Origin: Thalassia testudinum
Lineage: Eukaryota; Streptophyta; Magnoliopsida; Alismatales; Hydrocharitaceae
Reading direction: 5' to 3'
Assembly: GCA_037157565.1 (NCBI GenBank)
Contig: JAZHRO010000003.1
Coordinates: 42,049,001-42,113,000 of the forward strand
Length of the DNA: 64,000 nucleotides
In this document: in pieces, positions 10,037 to 21,374 of the stretch
How positions within the stretch are numbered: position 1 is the stretch's first letter
Layout: each line of letters starts with the position of its first letter
Program-made: the position numbers and the translations under genes
Notes under the pieces: generated by a model
The model's database searches: none
The model's input: the letters and a program-made list of their open reading frames with translations, nothing else
Told to the model about the DNA's origin: nothing

Positions 10037-11620
10037 TTAAACTACATACTATGTATAAAAACAAAATTAGGATTCGATCGCTTAGGCCTATGTTGTTTAT
10101 TAACAATAGAAATTATCAACTTAGGTCCTAAACTATGAAGACTCAACAGTACCCAGGTGTCTACCAGAATGTAGACCACCCAAGTCCTCACCTTAGTTGA
10201 AAAGGGAATATACATTTTTTTTTGTTTTTCTTCTTTTCTAATTTTTTTGTACTTTTGGAGTTTGAGAGTTCCAGGATAACTTTTTACGACTACCCGATCC
10301 GCCCAAGACTCGAAAAGAACTGTAAGTGCTAAGCATCTAGTGAAAAGAGTGAAGGACTCACTAGGCGGCTGTTAAAATGGATTTCGGATTTCTACGACCC
10401 TAGGTAACCTTTCCTAGAGGTTTTCCTTTTCGAACAATAGCTTTTCCTTACTTCTTTTATTTATAGGGTCAACACAAGGGTGAACCCAGTGTATATCTCT
10501 CTGGTTTATTCTACTTCCTCGCTTCTTCCCTAAGTGTTTTGAGAATTATTGTGCATTTTTGTGAGCTGGGCTCTGGACAACCATCCAATGGGCTATTACC
10601 CATGGCAACTTGCCAACCATATTTGTATGAAGTGTGGTTTTATTTGTTTATTTTTTTATTTTCTCCTTTTTCTTTTTTTCCTTTTCTTTTTTTTTTTTTA
10701 AGTAGGTGATTTTTCTGATCTAAGATTTACCTAAAGGCAGTACAAAGAAAATGGTCTTGTGGCTGGGCTCTAGACAACCGACCGATGAGCTGTTACCATC
10801 GACAACTTGCCAGCCATACCACCCTAGATGGTTCATTAACTACCCAATTTTCGAAGAAACCACTGAAAAGTGAGTCATTGCAAAAAGTGTGTAGATGCTT
10901 AGGCTTAAAGTCCCCTCAAATCAGAAGGCAAGTTGATAAGACGTATACTTATCACCCCAATTTATTGACCAATTAAAATAGAATTACTTGGTGAGGATTC
11001 AAGACTAAGTTCACATTCGAGTGGACACCCAAGCTAATTAAGCCCGAAGACCTGAGGAGTCTAAGTATTCAGGTCCTATCATATCATTTCCTAAAGTTAA
11101 TAACTTCCAAATGCCTAAGTTCTCTTCTCCTAATTCTTTTTCTCTTTTTTCATTTTTTTTAAAGAAACTAAAAGAAATTCTCCTGAGTAAACAAAATGAT
11201 TTCAGGATAAAGTATCCACCCCCCCAATGCCTAAATGATGTAATGTCCTCATTGTAAAAATAAAGACATGAAAATGCGAAGTAAACAGAATATCACTAAA
11301 ATATTGTGAAAATTCGATCAGCTTTTCAAAGAATGTGGAATATAAACACATGCTAAATGAAATGAATTTCACTAGGCATAAAATACATACAAGGAAGAAA
11401 TGGAGAATTCACAAGTGTGGGTTAGAATCAAAATCAAAAGATTAATCCTCAGATCCTCCAGCAGAAGATGTCCACAGATGTGGACCAAGTTATGGTGTAG
11501 ATCAATGCCCCGGGGTCGAGTAGTTCTTAGGTTCTAGATGAAAATCACCCAAAATCGAAGATTATTGCGCTTGCAGGGCTGGATCTGTGGTTTGGTGGTG
11601 TGCAACCCAAGACTAAAGTG
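10037..11620 (-). other. E2 3' untranslated region
   Basis: No open frame of substance. It holds two copies of a roughly 60-bp repeat (10562-10622 and 10758-10824) separated by a T-rich tract on the + strand (10635-10702), a second pyrimidine-rich block (10215-10252), and a second polypurine motif (11215-11256). The same arrangement is found in the E6 3' UTR, which marks E2 and E6 as relatives. Confidence 0.7.
11215..11256 (-). other. E2 second (upstream) polypurine motif
   Basis: On the - strand the motif begins CAATGAGGACATTACATCA and ends in a GGGGGGGTGGA run. It follows the end of the coding region and lies about 1.2 kb upstream of the 3' LTR. Equivalent motifs occur in E3, E4, E5 and E6. 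Confidence 0.65.
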
Positions 11621-13089
11621 TCAGACAAGGAATTGATCTGATTCATTAAACTCGGGTGTCCACTTAAAGTTCAGCTCAGAAAAATAATCAGTTATTCCAA
11701 GCTTGGGTCGCACATCAAAGGTATCGTAAGGGTCCTGGTAAAAATTAGGTGGTTTCAGGTCAACAGGAACCCTTGGATCCAAAATCGTAGTTCCCTCAGA
11801 AGTAGCTTCCCAGATTTTTATTTCCATCTTCCTATGCTCCAAGATCAAGGTTTCCAGGACCTCCAGACCGTTGTACACCCCATCCAAAATACCCAAGTCC
11901 AACAATTGTGGCTGAATCAGGATTGACTTGGGCACAATGATTTCCAAATCAAAATCAATCCCTTCGAGGTGTGGTTGAGGAATGGGGCTATTGATTGAAT
12001 CCTCTAGTAAATGAGGATTCGAATCCTCCAAGTTAGCCCCAACCAAATCCAAAACTTCAATGAAAGGGCTATCAAATGGTTCGTCATGCTCCTTGAGCAT
12101 GTTAGTCTCACTAAAATCATTCTCCTTAAGCTCAAGTAAAACTTCACTAAGAGATTCCTCACCCTCAGAATCAAAGAATTCATGATCCTCATCTATATAT
12201 GTCTCAAAATTATATTTCATTTCATGTCCATGGAGACATATTTTTCGTCATTCCTTAGCTTTGGGATCTCAGGTGAGAAACTTGGTTCATCCTCAATGGG
12301 TTGCTCTAGCCCAACCTGGTCATCCTCGGTCTCAGAACATGTATCCCTCCCAATAGGAGCCTGAGCGAGTTTAGACATTGCCTCTCCTGAAGGGGTTTCA
12401 TACTGGGAATCATCCCAAGATTGGACTAAGGCAACCACGAATTTCATCCTCAACCTCGACAATTTCCCAAGTAAAAACTCACCCAGTCCCCTATCCTTAA
12501 CATGTTGGAGCAAATCCAATAAAGAGCTATTCAGCTCATCAATTATTTTTATCATAGGCTCCAATGCTTCAATGCATGGTGTTGGCTGAGCCTTTAAAGA
12601 TTGGATGGTGTTCCTCAAGTTAGCCAACACCCTGTCTTGGACCTGGTTCACCTAAACCGAATGGTTCGATTTAGGGTTGGGTGGGTTTGGGTTCATTCTA
12701 GGGGAGTCAAGCTATTGTGGTTCTCGGGTTCCTCGCTAATAGTAGGTTGTCTCGAGTTGTTCAAAGAATGGTGGTGACCTATATTCAGTGGAATACTGGG
12801 GAGGGTAGGTGTTGTAGTCAACATATCCTTCTTGATTGTAGATCGGGTTAGGTTGATCATCAAAGGGTGGAGATCTATAATCATTGTAGCTTTGGGAAGG
12901 ATAGTAATTATAGTCTTGTTGTCCAGTGTTAGGCCTTCGACACTGAGGTTCAAATTCATATCCCCAATTAAAGTTGTCTCGGCTAGGAGATGGGTAGCCA
13001 TAACTCATGTCAGGATAGTAATCATCTTGGGGATAAGTGTTGGTAGGAGGGTAGGATAGGAAATGCATGTAAGATGTGGAAGGATACAT
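11621..13089 (-). pseudogene. E2 accessory ORF: Tyr/Pro-rich, helical, then acidic; no Gag core
   Basis: Reading from 13089 downwards, the first about 118 residues are Tyr/Pro/Ser/Asn/Gln-rich (QQDYNYYPSQSYNDYRSPPF). Three TAG codons in the same frame lead into 12651-12217, a helix-forming segment (VLANLRNTIQSLKAQ, IIDELNSSLLDLLQHVKDRG) turning acidic. A frame change near 12217 leads to 12220-11621, a strongly Glu/Asp-rich 199-residue segment starting MKYNFETYIDEDHEFFDSEGE. No retrotransposon Gag domain, zinc knuckle, protease or RT is present. The order matches the ORFs of E3 and E5 and the C-terminal Gag spacer of E6, so I infer a relic of a Gag C-terminus. Function unknown. Confidence 0.6.
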
Positions 13090-14307
13090 GGTAGCATAAG
13101 AGGGAAATCAGAAGAGAGAAAGGAGCCCGGCAAAGCAAGCAATCAACCCTATCCTTAGGTGGGTTAGCCTAAAGACCTACAGACTCCCAGGACCCATCTT
13201 GAGATTATAACCGATTTAGTCTACTTTTATCCAATCAATCCAACCAGTTAGGAGGGGTTGGGGAGAAGTTCTTCCTTTGGCTTGCACCTCTAGTTCCTAG
13301 TATATCCCCCAGCCACAGTCGTTTGACACTACTCCCCTAGCTAAACATCAGATGGACCAGCAAAAGTAGATTAATCGAAAAAAAATCTTGGTCTAAACCT
13401 CGAAGAGCGAATCAATCCTCAAGGCCAACATCTACTCAGTTTTAATTAGGCTTGGGATGATTGTGCTCTTGGAATGTGATGGGCCCTTTACATGGGTTAT
13501 GCCCTTAATGATCAATTCAAATGTATGTGTGTGCATAACCAGGGTTTGCAAATAAGGTTATTTGATGATGTGCCTTTTAGGGTTTAACCTTGTTTAGTAG
13601 CTTTTAGGGTTTAATCCTTAGGTTGGTTCAATCAGGGTTCAGTAGAACACTCCAGGTTTTACAAGCACTGGTGATGATGTATTCCTTTAGAAATTAGAAA
13701 AAAACGTGGAGTGCCTGGTTCAGCCCTAAAAATCAACCATAAGTGGCAAGCTATTGATGAATCACTTTTGACTTAAGTGGCACAGCCCAAACAGTTCAGT
13801 CAATTGGCCTGTTGCACCACTTAGTTAAGGCACACAGATGTTTAACCTATTTAGATTTCTACTCACTTATGTGTATTGAGTTGAAGTTTACTGGGTCCAC
13901 AGGTCAGATCCCGGTTAAGTGGTAGAATCAAAGTGATTGTGCACCTTAGGATGAGAACTTGTCAGTGTTAAGTGTGTCTCTTTAATTAAGTCCCACAAGG
14001 GAAGAATGTTTCTTTTAATTTTTTATATATGCGGGTGAGTGAGGTGAGTGGAGTGACAATCAAACAACCAAAATCTACCCTAGGATTTATGCAAGCACCT
14101 AAGTTGATTTGGGTTTGAGTTATTAGGTTATGGAACGAAAACTAGGGTGGGGGTACGCTTACAAAACCTTCATCCGCACTTTTCTCTTATTTAACTGCTC
14201 TGGCCCGCCACAGATGAGTACCTGCAATCAAAGTAAGATCAGAGAAAAAGTGAGATAAAAGGTAAGTAAGGCGGAAAAACACAGAAAAAAAATCAAAGAG
14301 CGTTGCT
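13090..14307 (-). other. E2 leader (5' untranslated region)
   Basis: No coding signal. It is similar to the E6 leader through most of its length, including the 17-nt motif CACATTCCA-N3-GCACA (complement at 13462-13478) about 0.83 kb from the primer site and a GTCAAACGACTGTGG block (complement near 13316-13332). Such a region would hold packaging and dimerisation signals. Confidence 0.65.
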
Positions 14308-14325
14308 TCCCCGCCAACAGCACCA
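14308..14325 (-). other. E2 primer binding site (tRNA-Asp type, degraded)
   Basis: On the - strand TGGTGCTGTTGGCGGGGA, three mismatches from the tRNA-Asp complement. It begins three bases past the end of the 5' LTR. Confidence 0.8.
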
Positions 14326-15012
14326 AAATGATTACGGTGTGTTTCATGTGGTAGAAATCGGGGTTTGGAGGACCCGTCATTGTAGCTCGCAAAATGCATC
14401 CATCAGATAAAATTTATAATCGAAACTCGAAAAGTGAGTCCCAGGTCAAACACAGGCAGGAGAACGTTTGGTTTTGAAAAATCCATGTTTTGCTTTTATT
14501 TGTTTTCGTCGTTTTTATCTTTTATAATTTTTTTTTGGTATTTTAATAAGGCAAGAGATCAAGTTTATGAATTCTAGCTAATCTACTTGCAAACTATAAA
14601 GGAAAAAGAAAGAGAAGAACAATCATCTATTTATGAATAAATGTCTGTTACAACTACGAAAGCAGAAAAAATTCACTTCGAAAGTGAAAAAGATAGAAAG
14701 AGGTGAGAGAATCCCCCTCGATGGTCTCTTCTCTAACGTCTCCTGGAGGAAGGTGGTGAGGAGCTGGACAAACAGGGATGAAGTTGGAGTACGAAGGATG
14801 GGGCAGGACAACGTCGCGGCAAGGATCTTCTTCTCGAAGGGATGTGAGAGGACGGCCACAGGATGCTCCACGAATGGGGATGAGAGGTGGGAAAACTATT
14901 TTCTTTTCTACTGTAAAGGAGCATCCCGGGCTTGGGACAAGCTCTCTCTAGAGCCATGGAGGTGGTGAGAGGAAGAAAGGAAGAGATGGTTTGGAATGGA
15001 GGGGGGTAGGTC

Positions 15013-15020
15013 CTTTTATA
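15013..15020 (-). promoter_or_regulatory. TATA box of E2 5' LTR
   Basis: The complement reads TATAAAAG/TATAAAAGGA at the U3/R boundary; the same box is kept in the other LTR at 4071-4078. Confidence 0.55.
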
Positions 15021-15330
15021 GTGGACGAGGAGAGACAAAATCATCCCTGGGCAATTAGTGACGACTGTAATCATCATTGAAGATCCACCCAACTATCATT
15101 GAAGATCTGCACCCTTCAATTCCTTTGTTGGCACACGCATAGCGCAAGCCATTAGTGACAGCTACAAGCATAACTAATGGCCCACGCAATTGTCACTGAG
15201 GACCGTGCCCCCACTACTCATGCCCTGCTGTGCGCGCATTGCGCGCTCCGTGTCACGCGTATGCTTGCGTGCTAGCGCGCACTGTGCTACCCTGAGCGCT
15301 GCGTGCAGCATGCGCTCAATTGGCCAATTG

Positions 15331-15408
15331 GGGGGGCTGCGGGGATTCGAACCCACACCCCTCCCTTGAAGGTCGAGTGGTTAACCACTGCACCAAGATG
15401 TCCAAAAG
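15331..15408 (-). other. tRNA-like module in E2 5' LTR (best preserved boxes)
   Basis: On the - strand TGGTGCAGTGG (15385-15395) is an exact A-box match and GGTTCGAATCC (15343-15353) an exact B-box match, 31 nt apart as in intronless tRNAs. A GGACATC start and a GCAGCCCCCC end flank them. T-arm pairing next to the loop is good for three pairs, then fails; the acceptor does not pair. I read it as a tRNA-derived relic or pol III promoter-like element in U3, not a tRNA gene. Confidence 0.6.
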
Positions 15409-16016
15409 GTCGAGGGGATGACTTAGCGTGCACGGTGGAGGAGCATTCTCAACGGTTGAATCAAGATCCAACGGCTGAGAATTGATGATGAAGATGATGA
15501 GGGCGCCTTCCAGTTACTGCTGGCCAGTGTTGGGCGGCCTGGATGGCGGCACGTGGCTTCATCTAGGCCGTCCATCTTCTGTCTGTTGAAGAGGGTGCCA
15601 CAATGTTCAGATTGAGATGATTCTCACGTTGCCGAACTATAATCGTCGCTCCGGATCCATCCGTATAGTAGGATTTTTCATCTGAAGCCCGTAGTAATGT
15701 CTCATTGCCCTCCTCGCTATTGATCTTCCTTGAACTTCATATGATGCTATGGGACTCCAATGTAGACGATTTTGGAGGCGTTACTCTCTGATCATTGTCT
15801 TGATCAGATCCGTACGGTCCGATCATCCATCCGAGGCCTTGGAATAAATCCCCTTCTCTCCTGACCATAAAAAGGACCTAATTAACCTAAAATATATACA
15901 ACTATTCTAAATGTAGAATGGTGCTTACTATGCAATATTTATAACATAAAATGCAAATCTAAGCCTAGGAACATGCATGATTAGGCATTTTAACTTAAAT
16001 AGATGTGTCTATATCA

Positions 16017-16310
16017 AATCTTGATTAGTTGTTAGAAGCATTTTATGAGATTCATGATCTAGCTAAGTCTCTTAAAGCAGAAAATAGAAAATCAGTAAAA
16101 GCTTTAGATGAGGAAAATGCACTAAAAGAGAAACTTGCATCACAAAATCAGGAACTATCTCTTGAGATCACATCAATTAGATCACAAATAGATGACTTAA
16201 AGCTAGACATTGATAAACTTAAAGAAACATCTTCTACTCTTGTAAATGATCTAGCAAAATTCACAAAAGGTAGTCATAATCTTCATAAATTACTAGGAAC
16301 ACAAACCTAG
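16017..16310 (+). pseudogene. Copia Gag C-terminal helical region, right of E2
   Basis: After a TAG the frame runs through LLEAFYEIHDLAKSLKAEN, a long charged helix with heptad-like spacing typical of the segment behind the zinc knuckle in SIRE-type Gag. It ends at 16308. It is the continuation of the gag piece that stops at 3367. Confidence 0.7.
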
Positions 16311-16347
16311 ACCACCACAACATTTGGGTTAGGGTATATACCTAAAA

Positions 16348-17833
16348 ATGATCATTAACAATCTAGCTCAAACCAAAAGATCGAGAAAGGTAGTCTACCT
16401 AACGACAACTGACAATCATGGACCCAAAAGAAAATGGGTACCAAAAATACTTTTGGAATCACGTTTTGTAGGAAACTTCCAAAGCCTAATTAAATACTCA
16501 GACTGGATCTATCAACAAAAAGATGGAAAGCTTATAGCTATAAGAAGAAACACTAGTCCTTATAGGCATAAACCAATCACAAGACCAAGGAGAAAGAAGA
16601 TGTATCATAGACAATGAGTGCTCAAAACACATGACAGGAGAAGAAGGCATATTCCTGCAACTTAACTACCAAGAAGGTAGTACAGTTACATTTGGGAACA
16701 ACCACAAGGGTTGTATTATTAGTACTGCCAAATTAGTAAGTCTTCTACCTCTTTTGATAATGTATATTTAGTTAAATGGTGAAAACATAACTTGCTTAGT
16801 GTAAGTCAAATCTATGACAAAGGTTATAAAATTAGCTTCACCTCAACTATTTTTAAAATGAAAGACAAACAAACCAAGCAAACCTCCTTAAAGGTCACAG
16901 ATATAAAGATATTTATATTGTCAATTTTGACAAATGCAATAGGTTTGAATATCTAGTCCCATCTAACGATGAGGCAATACTATGGCACAAATGACTAGGA
17001 CATGTTTACCTGAAAAACATTAGTAAACTTGTGAAACATGAGCTAGTCAAAGGCTTGGCAAAAATCATTTCAAGAAAAGAAAAGTTTGCAATTCTTGTGA
17101 AATTGGTAAACAGACAAAGAACTCTTTTAAACCTAAAAGGATGGTTAGCACTTCTCAGCCCCTAGAATTACTTCACTTACACTTATTTTGACCAACCAAA
17201 TCCAAAAGTCTAAGTGGGTGTCGATTCTGTCTTGTCATAATTGATGACTTTTCAAGATTTACCTGGGCATTTTTCCTAAAAAGCAAGGATTTAACTATTG
17301 ATATCTTCAGTAAACTTGTATGGAGATTGCAAAATGAGAAAGGATTGAAAGTCATTAAGATAAGAAGTGAGCATGGTGGACAATTTGAAAATCAATATTT
17401 TTCTGACTTCTGTAATCAATTTGGGATAGAACATGAATTTGCTTTTCCTAGAGCTACACCTCAAAATGAAGTTGTTGAAAGGAAAAATAGGATCCTACAA
17501 GACTATGCCTACACAATGCTGTACGAGTCAAAGCTACCTCGATATTTTTGGGCTGAGGTAGTAAACACTACTTGCTATATCCAGAATAGATCCCTAAGTA
17601 GACCATTCCTATACAAAACACCCTTTAAACTTTATCATGGGAGAAAACCTAGAATTTCTGATTTTAAGGTATTTGGACGTAAATCCTTTATTCTGAATAC
17701 AAAAGATAATCTTGATAAATTTGATGCCAAGAGTTCAGAAGGAATCTTTTTAGGTTACTCGACCAAAAGTAAAGCCTATAGAGTTTATAACAAGAAGAAT
17801 TATGTTGTTGAGGAAACCCTACACATGTTTTGA
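16348..17833 (+). pseudogene. Copia protease and integrase, broken
   Basis: GPKRKWVPK (about 16410-16445) is the usual linker. The protease site near 16607-16650 reads IDNECSKHMTG where copia proteases have DSGCSKHMTG, so the catalytic triad is lost. FGNNHKG and LLSVSQIYDKGYK follow. The integrase zinc-binding part reads WHK-stop-LGH (about 16983-17003) and CNSCEIGKQTKNSFKPKR. In the catalytic core the first Asp is His (LHLHLF), the second is Glu (RSEHGGQF), and the Glu block VVERKNR is kept. The longest open stretch is 17327-17833 (168 residues), ending in the copia-type DAKSSEGIFLGYS segment. Several frame changes and stops make it non-functional. Confidence 0.82.
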
Positions 17834-17952
17834 TGCAACCCTAGCTTAACCACAATCTTCTCATGTTGATGATGATGAACACCTAGGAGATCCTTCAAAC
17901 ATACCTGAAGAAAAAGATCTCAGAAGATCTACCAAAAGATATATCATACATG

Positions 17953-17957
17953 AAGGA
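17953..17957. repeat. Target-site duplication of E3, left copy (AAGGA)
   Basis: Matches 25890-25894 exactly. Both lie in the copia coding sequence between integrase and RT. Confidence 0.9.
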
Positions 17958-19471
17958 TGAAAGAGCTGACTTTCAGCTTTGCGTTGTAGTATTTAAGTGG
18001 TGGAAAAATCGATTAATCAAAAATAAAAATAACCACTCATAGAAGAGCGGGTCATGTCCACAGGGAGGCAATTATGCAATAAACTCTCGATTATTTCGTA
18101 TTCTTTTGGTTAAGTGCAAAATCCCCAGTCAAATCCGACACAAAATGCGATGGAAGGAAGATTCATAATAACTTAAAAATATAAGGGTATATGTGCAATT
18201 TTCTCTAACTGAAATCTTTGATAAATATATGATGATTTTATGTAATTTTCAATTGACATATACTAGAGAAAATTGGTGCACATGTTAATCCCAAAATCAA
18301 TCATGAAACAAGTGAATAACAATAACTTGCAATTATCAGAAAGTATGAGTGTGCATTCACAATTTTGCCACAATAAAATATTAATAAATCAAAAATTAGG
18401 TGTTGGCAATGGCAGCAAATGTAATAACTAATTGCAAGGACAATAGAGCTTTCACTCTCTTTCCTCCTCGCGTAAGAGATGAAGCACCGGCGATGGAGCT
18501 GCTATGGAGGAAGATTGACCGACGCATGGGGATCACGATGGCAGTGGCAGAACAGCGAGAGGTGGCAGGCGGCGGCCGACGGGCGGAGGACGACAGCCAT
18601 CCTGTTGGAGAAGAAGGCAAAGCGGCTGCTGCAGGGCAGCCTGTTGGTGGGTAGCTGTGCGCTGGTGTGCGCCTATGCACGTCTGCAGCAGTCTGGTGGC
18701 GAGGGCATGGATTTGGCAAGGCAGTGGGGATGGCACGAGCGCCTGCAGCGTTGGAGGGGAGCGTTGGTGGACGCTTGTGCGATGCCTGCGGGGACGATGG
18801 AGGCGCGCCTGCAGTAGGGGCATGCAAGGAGGATGCGCTGAAGGGAGGCGGACCTGCGGGTGCTGGAAGGTGCGGGCGTGCGGTGAGGCAGAGCTAGCGC
18901 CTGCAGGTCCGGCTAGAGGGGGGTGAGTGGTGCACCTGCAGTGCTTGAGAGAGGCACTGTGCAGGTGCAGGCTTGGTGCGCTGGAGGAAGGCGCGTGCCT
19001 GCGGGCACACAAGGTGGAGAAGGAGCGGGCACAGGGGGAAGATGAAGAATCTGGTCCACAGTGCACGCTGGGAAGCAGTTCCCTGCAAGGGGGAAGATGC
19101 CGATGCTCTTCTCCTTTCTCCGCGTGCTTTTTAACTCCTCTCTCTCCCCGTGTGCGCCAATCAAGGGATTTTCAAATCCCTTTTCTATTTTTGGCTGGCG
19201 GGCATTGAGGGGAGAGTTACGGCTAGTCGGAGGAAAGGGAAAAGATGCTGCCGATTGTTGGGGAAATTTGCTCCCCAACCCTTGCTCTTTCTAAATATAA
19301 TACCTGCACATAAAAACAACAAAATCATTACATATTAAGTTATAGAATGTTATAAACTTAAATCATGATGCATACAAATATTCTACAACTTAATTGCAGT
19401 TATTAACACACCTAAACAGTACGATTAAAGTTACTTAGGCTTAATATTAGTCCATTAAAATGGACTCATCA
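17958..19471 (-). repeat. 3' LTR of E3 (1,514 bp)
   Basis: Aligns with the 5' LTR 24231-25889 but lacks about 145 bp present there (roughly 25221-25365). The deletion ends lie in similar short repeats (TTGAGAG...GGC versus GGAGAGGCGCTGTG), suggesting slippage or unequal exchange. The central 600 bp (18480-19090) is unusually GC-rich for the window. Confidence 0.88.
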
Positions 19472-21374
19472 AATACCCCCATGCCTAAGATTTGCTAGTC
19501 CCTAGCAAAAATAAAAAGTAATAGAAGTAGTCAGAAGATTTCTTCTTTTCTTATTTCAAAACTTTAGAGATCCAGACAAATATGACGTGATAATAGCCTA
19601 AGTAACGGATCCAATTCGCATTGGGAGTTCGTACTTCACCCTTAGTAAATGTTGCATCGGGATAGGCAACTACTTCCCTCGGGGATAAAGCAGACGATAA
19701 TCTGTAATTTGACCCTGATGTTTGGCTTAGGTAGGAAATATCGAGTTGAATGGATTTATATTTGGTGGCACACACTCATCTGGTGTACATATAGTCTAGT
19801 ATTGTAAACTCTAGATCTCTAGACTATTAGACAAGTTAACTCTGAGAGAGGCTATACAACTGTACTCTCTTGATGTTCCTGGGCACTCCCTCTTCTTTTT
19901 CCTTCTGAGATCACAAATCTTGCCAGATTTAGAAATTGTACTCACTATTTGGTGGCCTCACATGGCATCCGCACTTCAATTAAAGTCCTAATAACTCTTC
20001 AACTAAGTTAGAGTCCTTAACCAGTATTTGGGCGAACAGAAATACTAAAAGGTAGGTATGGGTCATATTTGGTGGAACGCGATAGGTGTTCTGTTGCCTC
20101 AGAAATAGTGTTACATCATAAACTTTGACCTTTTTTTTTAATATAACTATTTCTTCTTTTTGTTCTTTCTGTTTCTTTTCTCCTTTTCTCTTTTTTTTTA
20201 TATAATATAAATCAACATAATACGACATAGACTTTTATTTATGAGGCATTATTCGGGATGATGATGGTCATGAGGAAGTTGTGTGGCTTATTTAGTGGAA
20301 GTGCCTATTCTCGGCACCAGGAAGGAATGGATAAGACAGGCATATTTCTGACCTTTGATACTATTACCCTCCTTTAGTCGAGGACTCTATGAAGGACGAT
20401 CGTAACCATCCATCATAGTTATAGCTTTATTAAGACTCAATCTCTGTGTATCTGCCTTATTTGGTGACTCTCAGGAATTCACTCAAAGTACGTACACAGG
20501 AACAGAGAGTGAAAACTACACCTAACTCTGAAGTATCATCATCTAATTATCCAAAACTTAAGAGTCCTTGCACTAGACTTAGCGCACCAGTAATCTCTCT
20601 ACTTTCTTCTCACAAATATGAGGTGGATCTACTGGAAGATAGTATGCCTGAATCCCTATGAACTATCCAAGGGTTCAGTGGACTACAAATGCTTATTGGT
20701 TTTCCTCAAGGATCCATTACCAAGTCTACATGCACGTGAAATAAATTTATTGGATTCTAAACTTAAGAAATAATTCCGGAAGAAAAACCTCCAATAACCA
20801 AGGTATTTTGCTAGGGCTAACCCATTCAGCTCAAGAAAAGAGGATTTTTTTTTTTATATGCTAACCTAAATGTATGAATACTTCCTAAAATGCAAATGCA
20901 CTCCCCCATGCCTAAATCCTACAATGTCCCCATTGTAAAATTAAAATAGGAGGAGAAAGGAAAGAAATCACCTGAAGACGGTGTTATTCTGACAGCTGGG
21001 TTGCCTCCCAACAAGCGCTGCATTTTCTGTCAGCATCCAGACTAAGAAGGAACCTATAAGTCTGGTTCCAAACAGAAAAGGTTAGGCCCTAAGAGTATGT
21101 GTAACAGCGCAGGCCTAGAAAATAGGTAACCACTGATGTTGGCGAGTTGATGATGCAATGTAATTCTAAATGCTCGCCAGAAGAAATGAAAACAGAAAAT
21201 CTCGTTGGCTACCTTGGGAGGTCTAGGAATAATAAATGGAATATGAAAAGGGACCTCTCGAAACAGAATAAGTGGAGGATAACAAGGATCCTCCAGAGCA
21301 GGATGAGTTTTAAAATATATACACATAATTAGTTCAAACCCTTGAATGGCGAGAGTAAAAGTACAAGCATCAAT
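19472..21374 (-). other. E3 3' untranslated region with two polypurine motifs
   Basis: Next to the LTR (19472-19507) the - strand has GCTAGGGACTAGC then AAATCTTAGGCATGGGGGTA. A second motif, CAATGGGGACATTG...TAGGCATGGGGGAG, lies at 20900-20936, just after the ORF. Between them are pyrimidine-rich tracts (20129-20200) and several recurrences of ATTTGGTGG or a close variant (about 19765, 19938, 20069, 20458). No coding signal seen. Confidence 0.65.

Larger units (their letters stand above)
3368..16016 (-). mobile_element. E2, non-autonomous Athila-like element carrying a LINE in its 3' LTR
   Basis: On the - strand: 5' LTR 16016-14329, primer site, a 1.2-kb leader, one degraded accessory ORF (13089-11621), a 1.6-kb 3' UTR ending in a polypurine tract, and a 3' LTR 9999-3368 interrupted by a LINE. 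No protease, RT or integrase is present. Leader and 3' UTR resemble those of E6, so E2 looks like a passenger of the E6 lineage. The LTR ends are TGATATAGACAC...TAATCA; the 3' LTR end has mutated to ...TGA. Flanking 5-mers (ACTCC/AATCT) are decayed, which with the LTR differences suggests an old insertion. Confidence 0.85.
14329..16016 (-). repeat. 5' LTR of E2 (1,688 bp)
   Basis: Intact LTR with ends TGATATAGACAC and CCGTAATCA on the - strand. It has a TATA box (complement, 15013-15020), a tRNA-like module (15331-15408), AACGG repeats (about 15450-15475) and the U5 block near 14440-14465. It serves as the reference for the LINE-split left copy. Confidence 0.85.

Noticed and set aside
15331..15408. 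A genuine tRNA gene
   Set aside because: Boxes are good, but acceptor ends do not pair and T stem pairing stops after three pairs. It lies in an LTR with a paralogous degraded copy in the other LTR.
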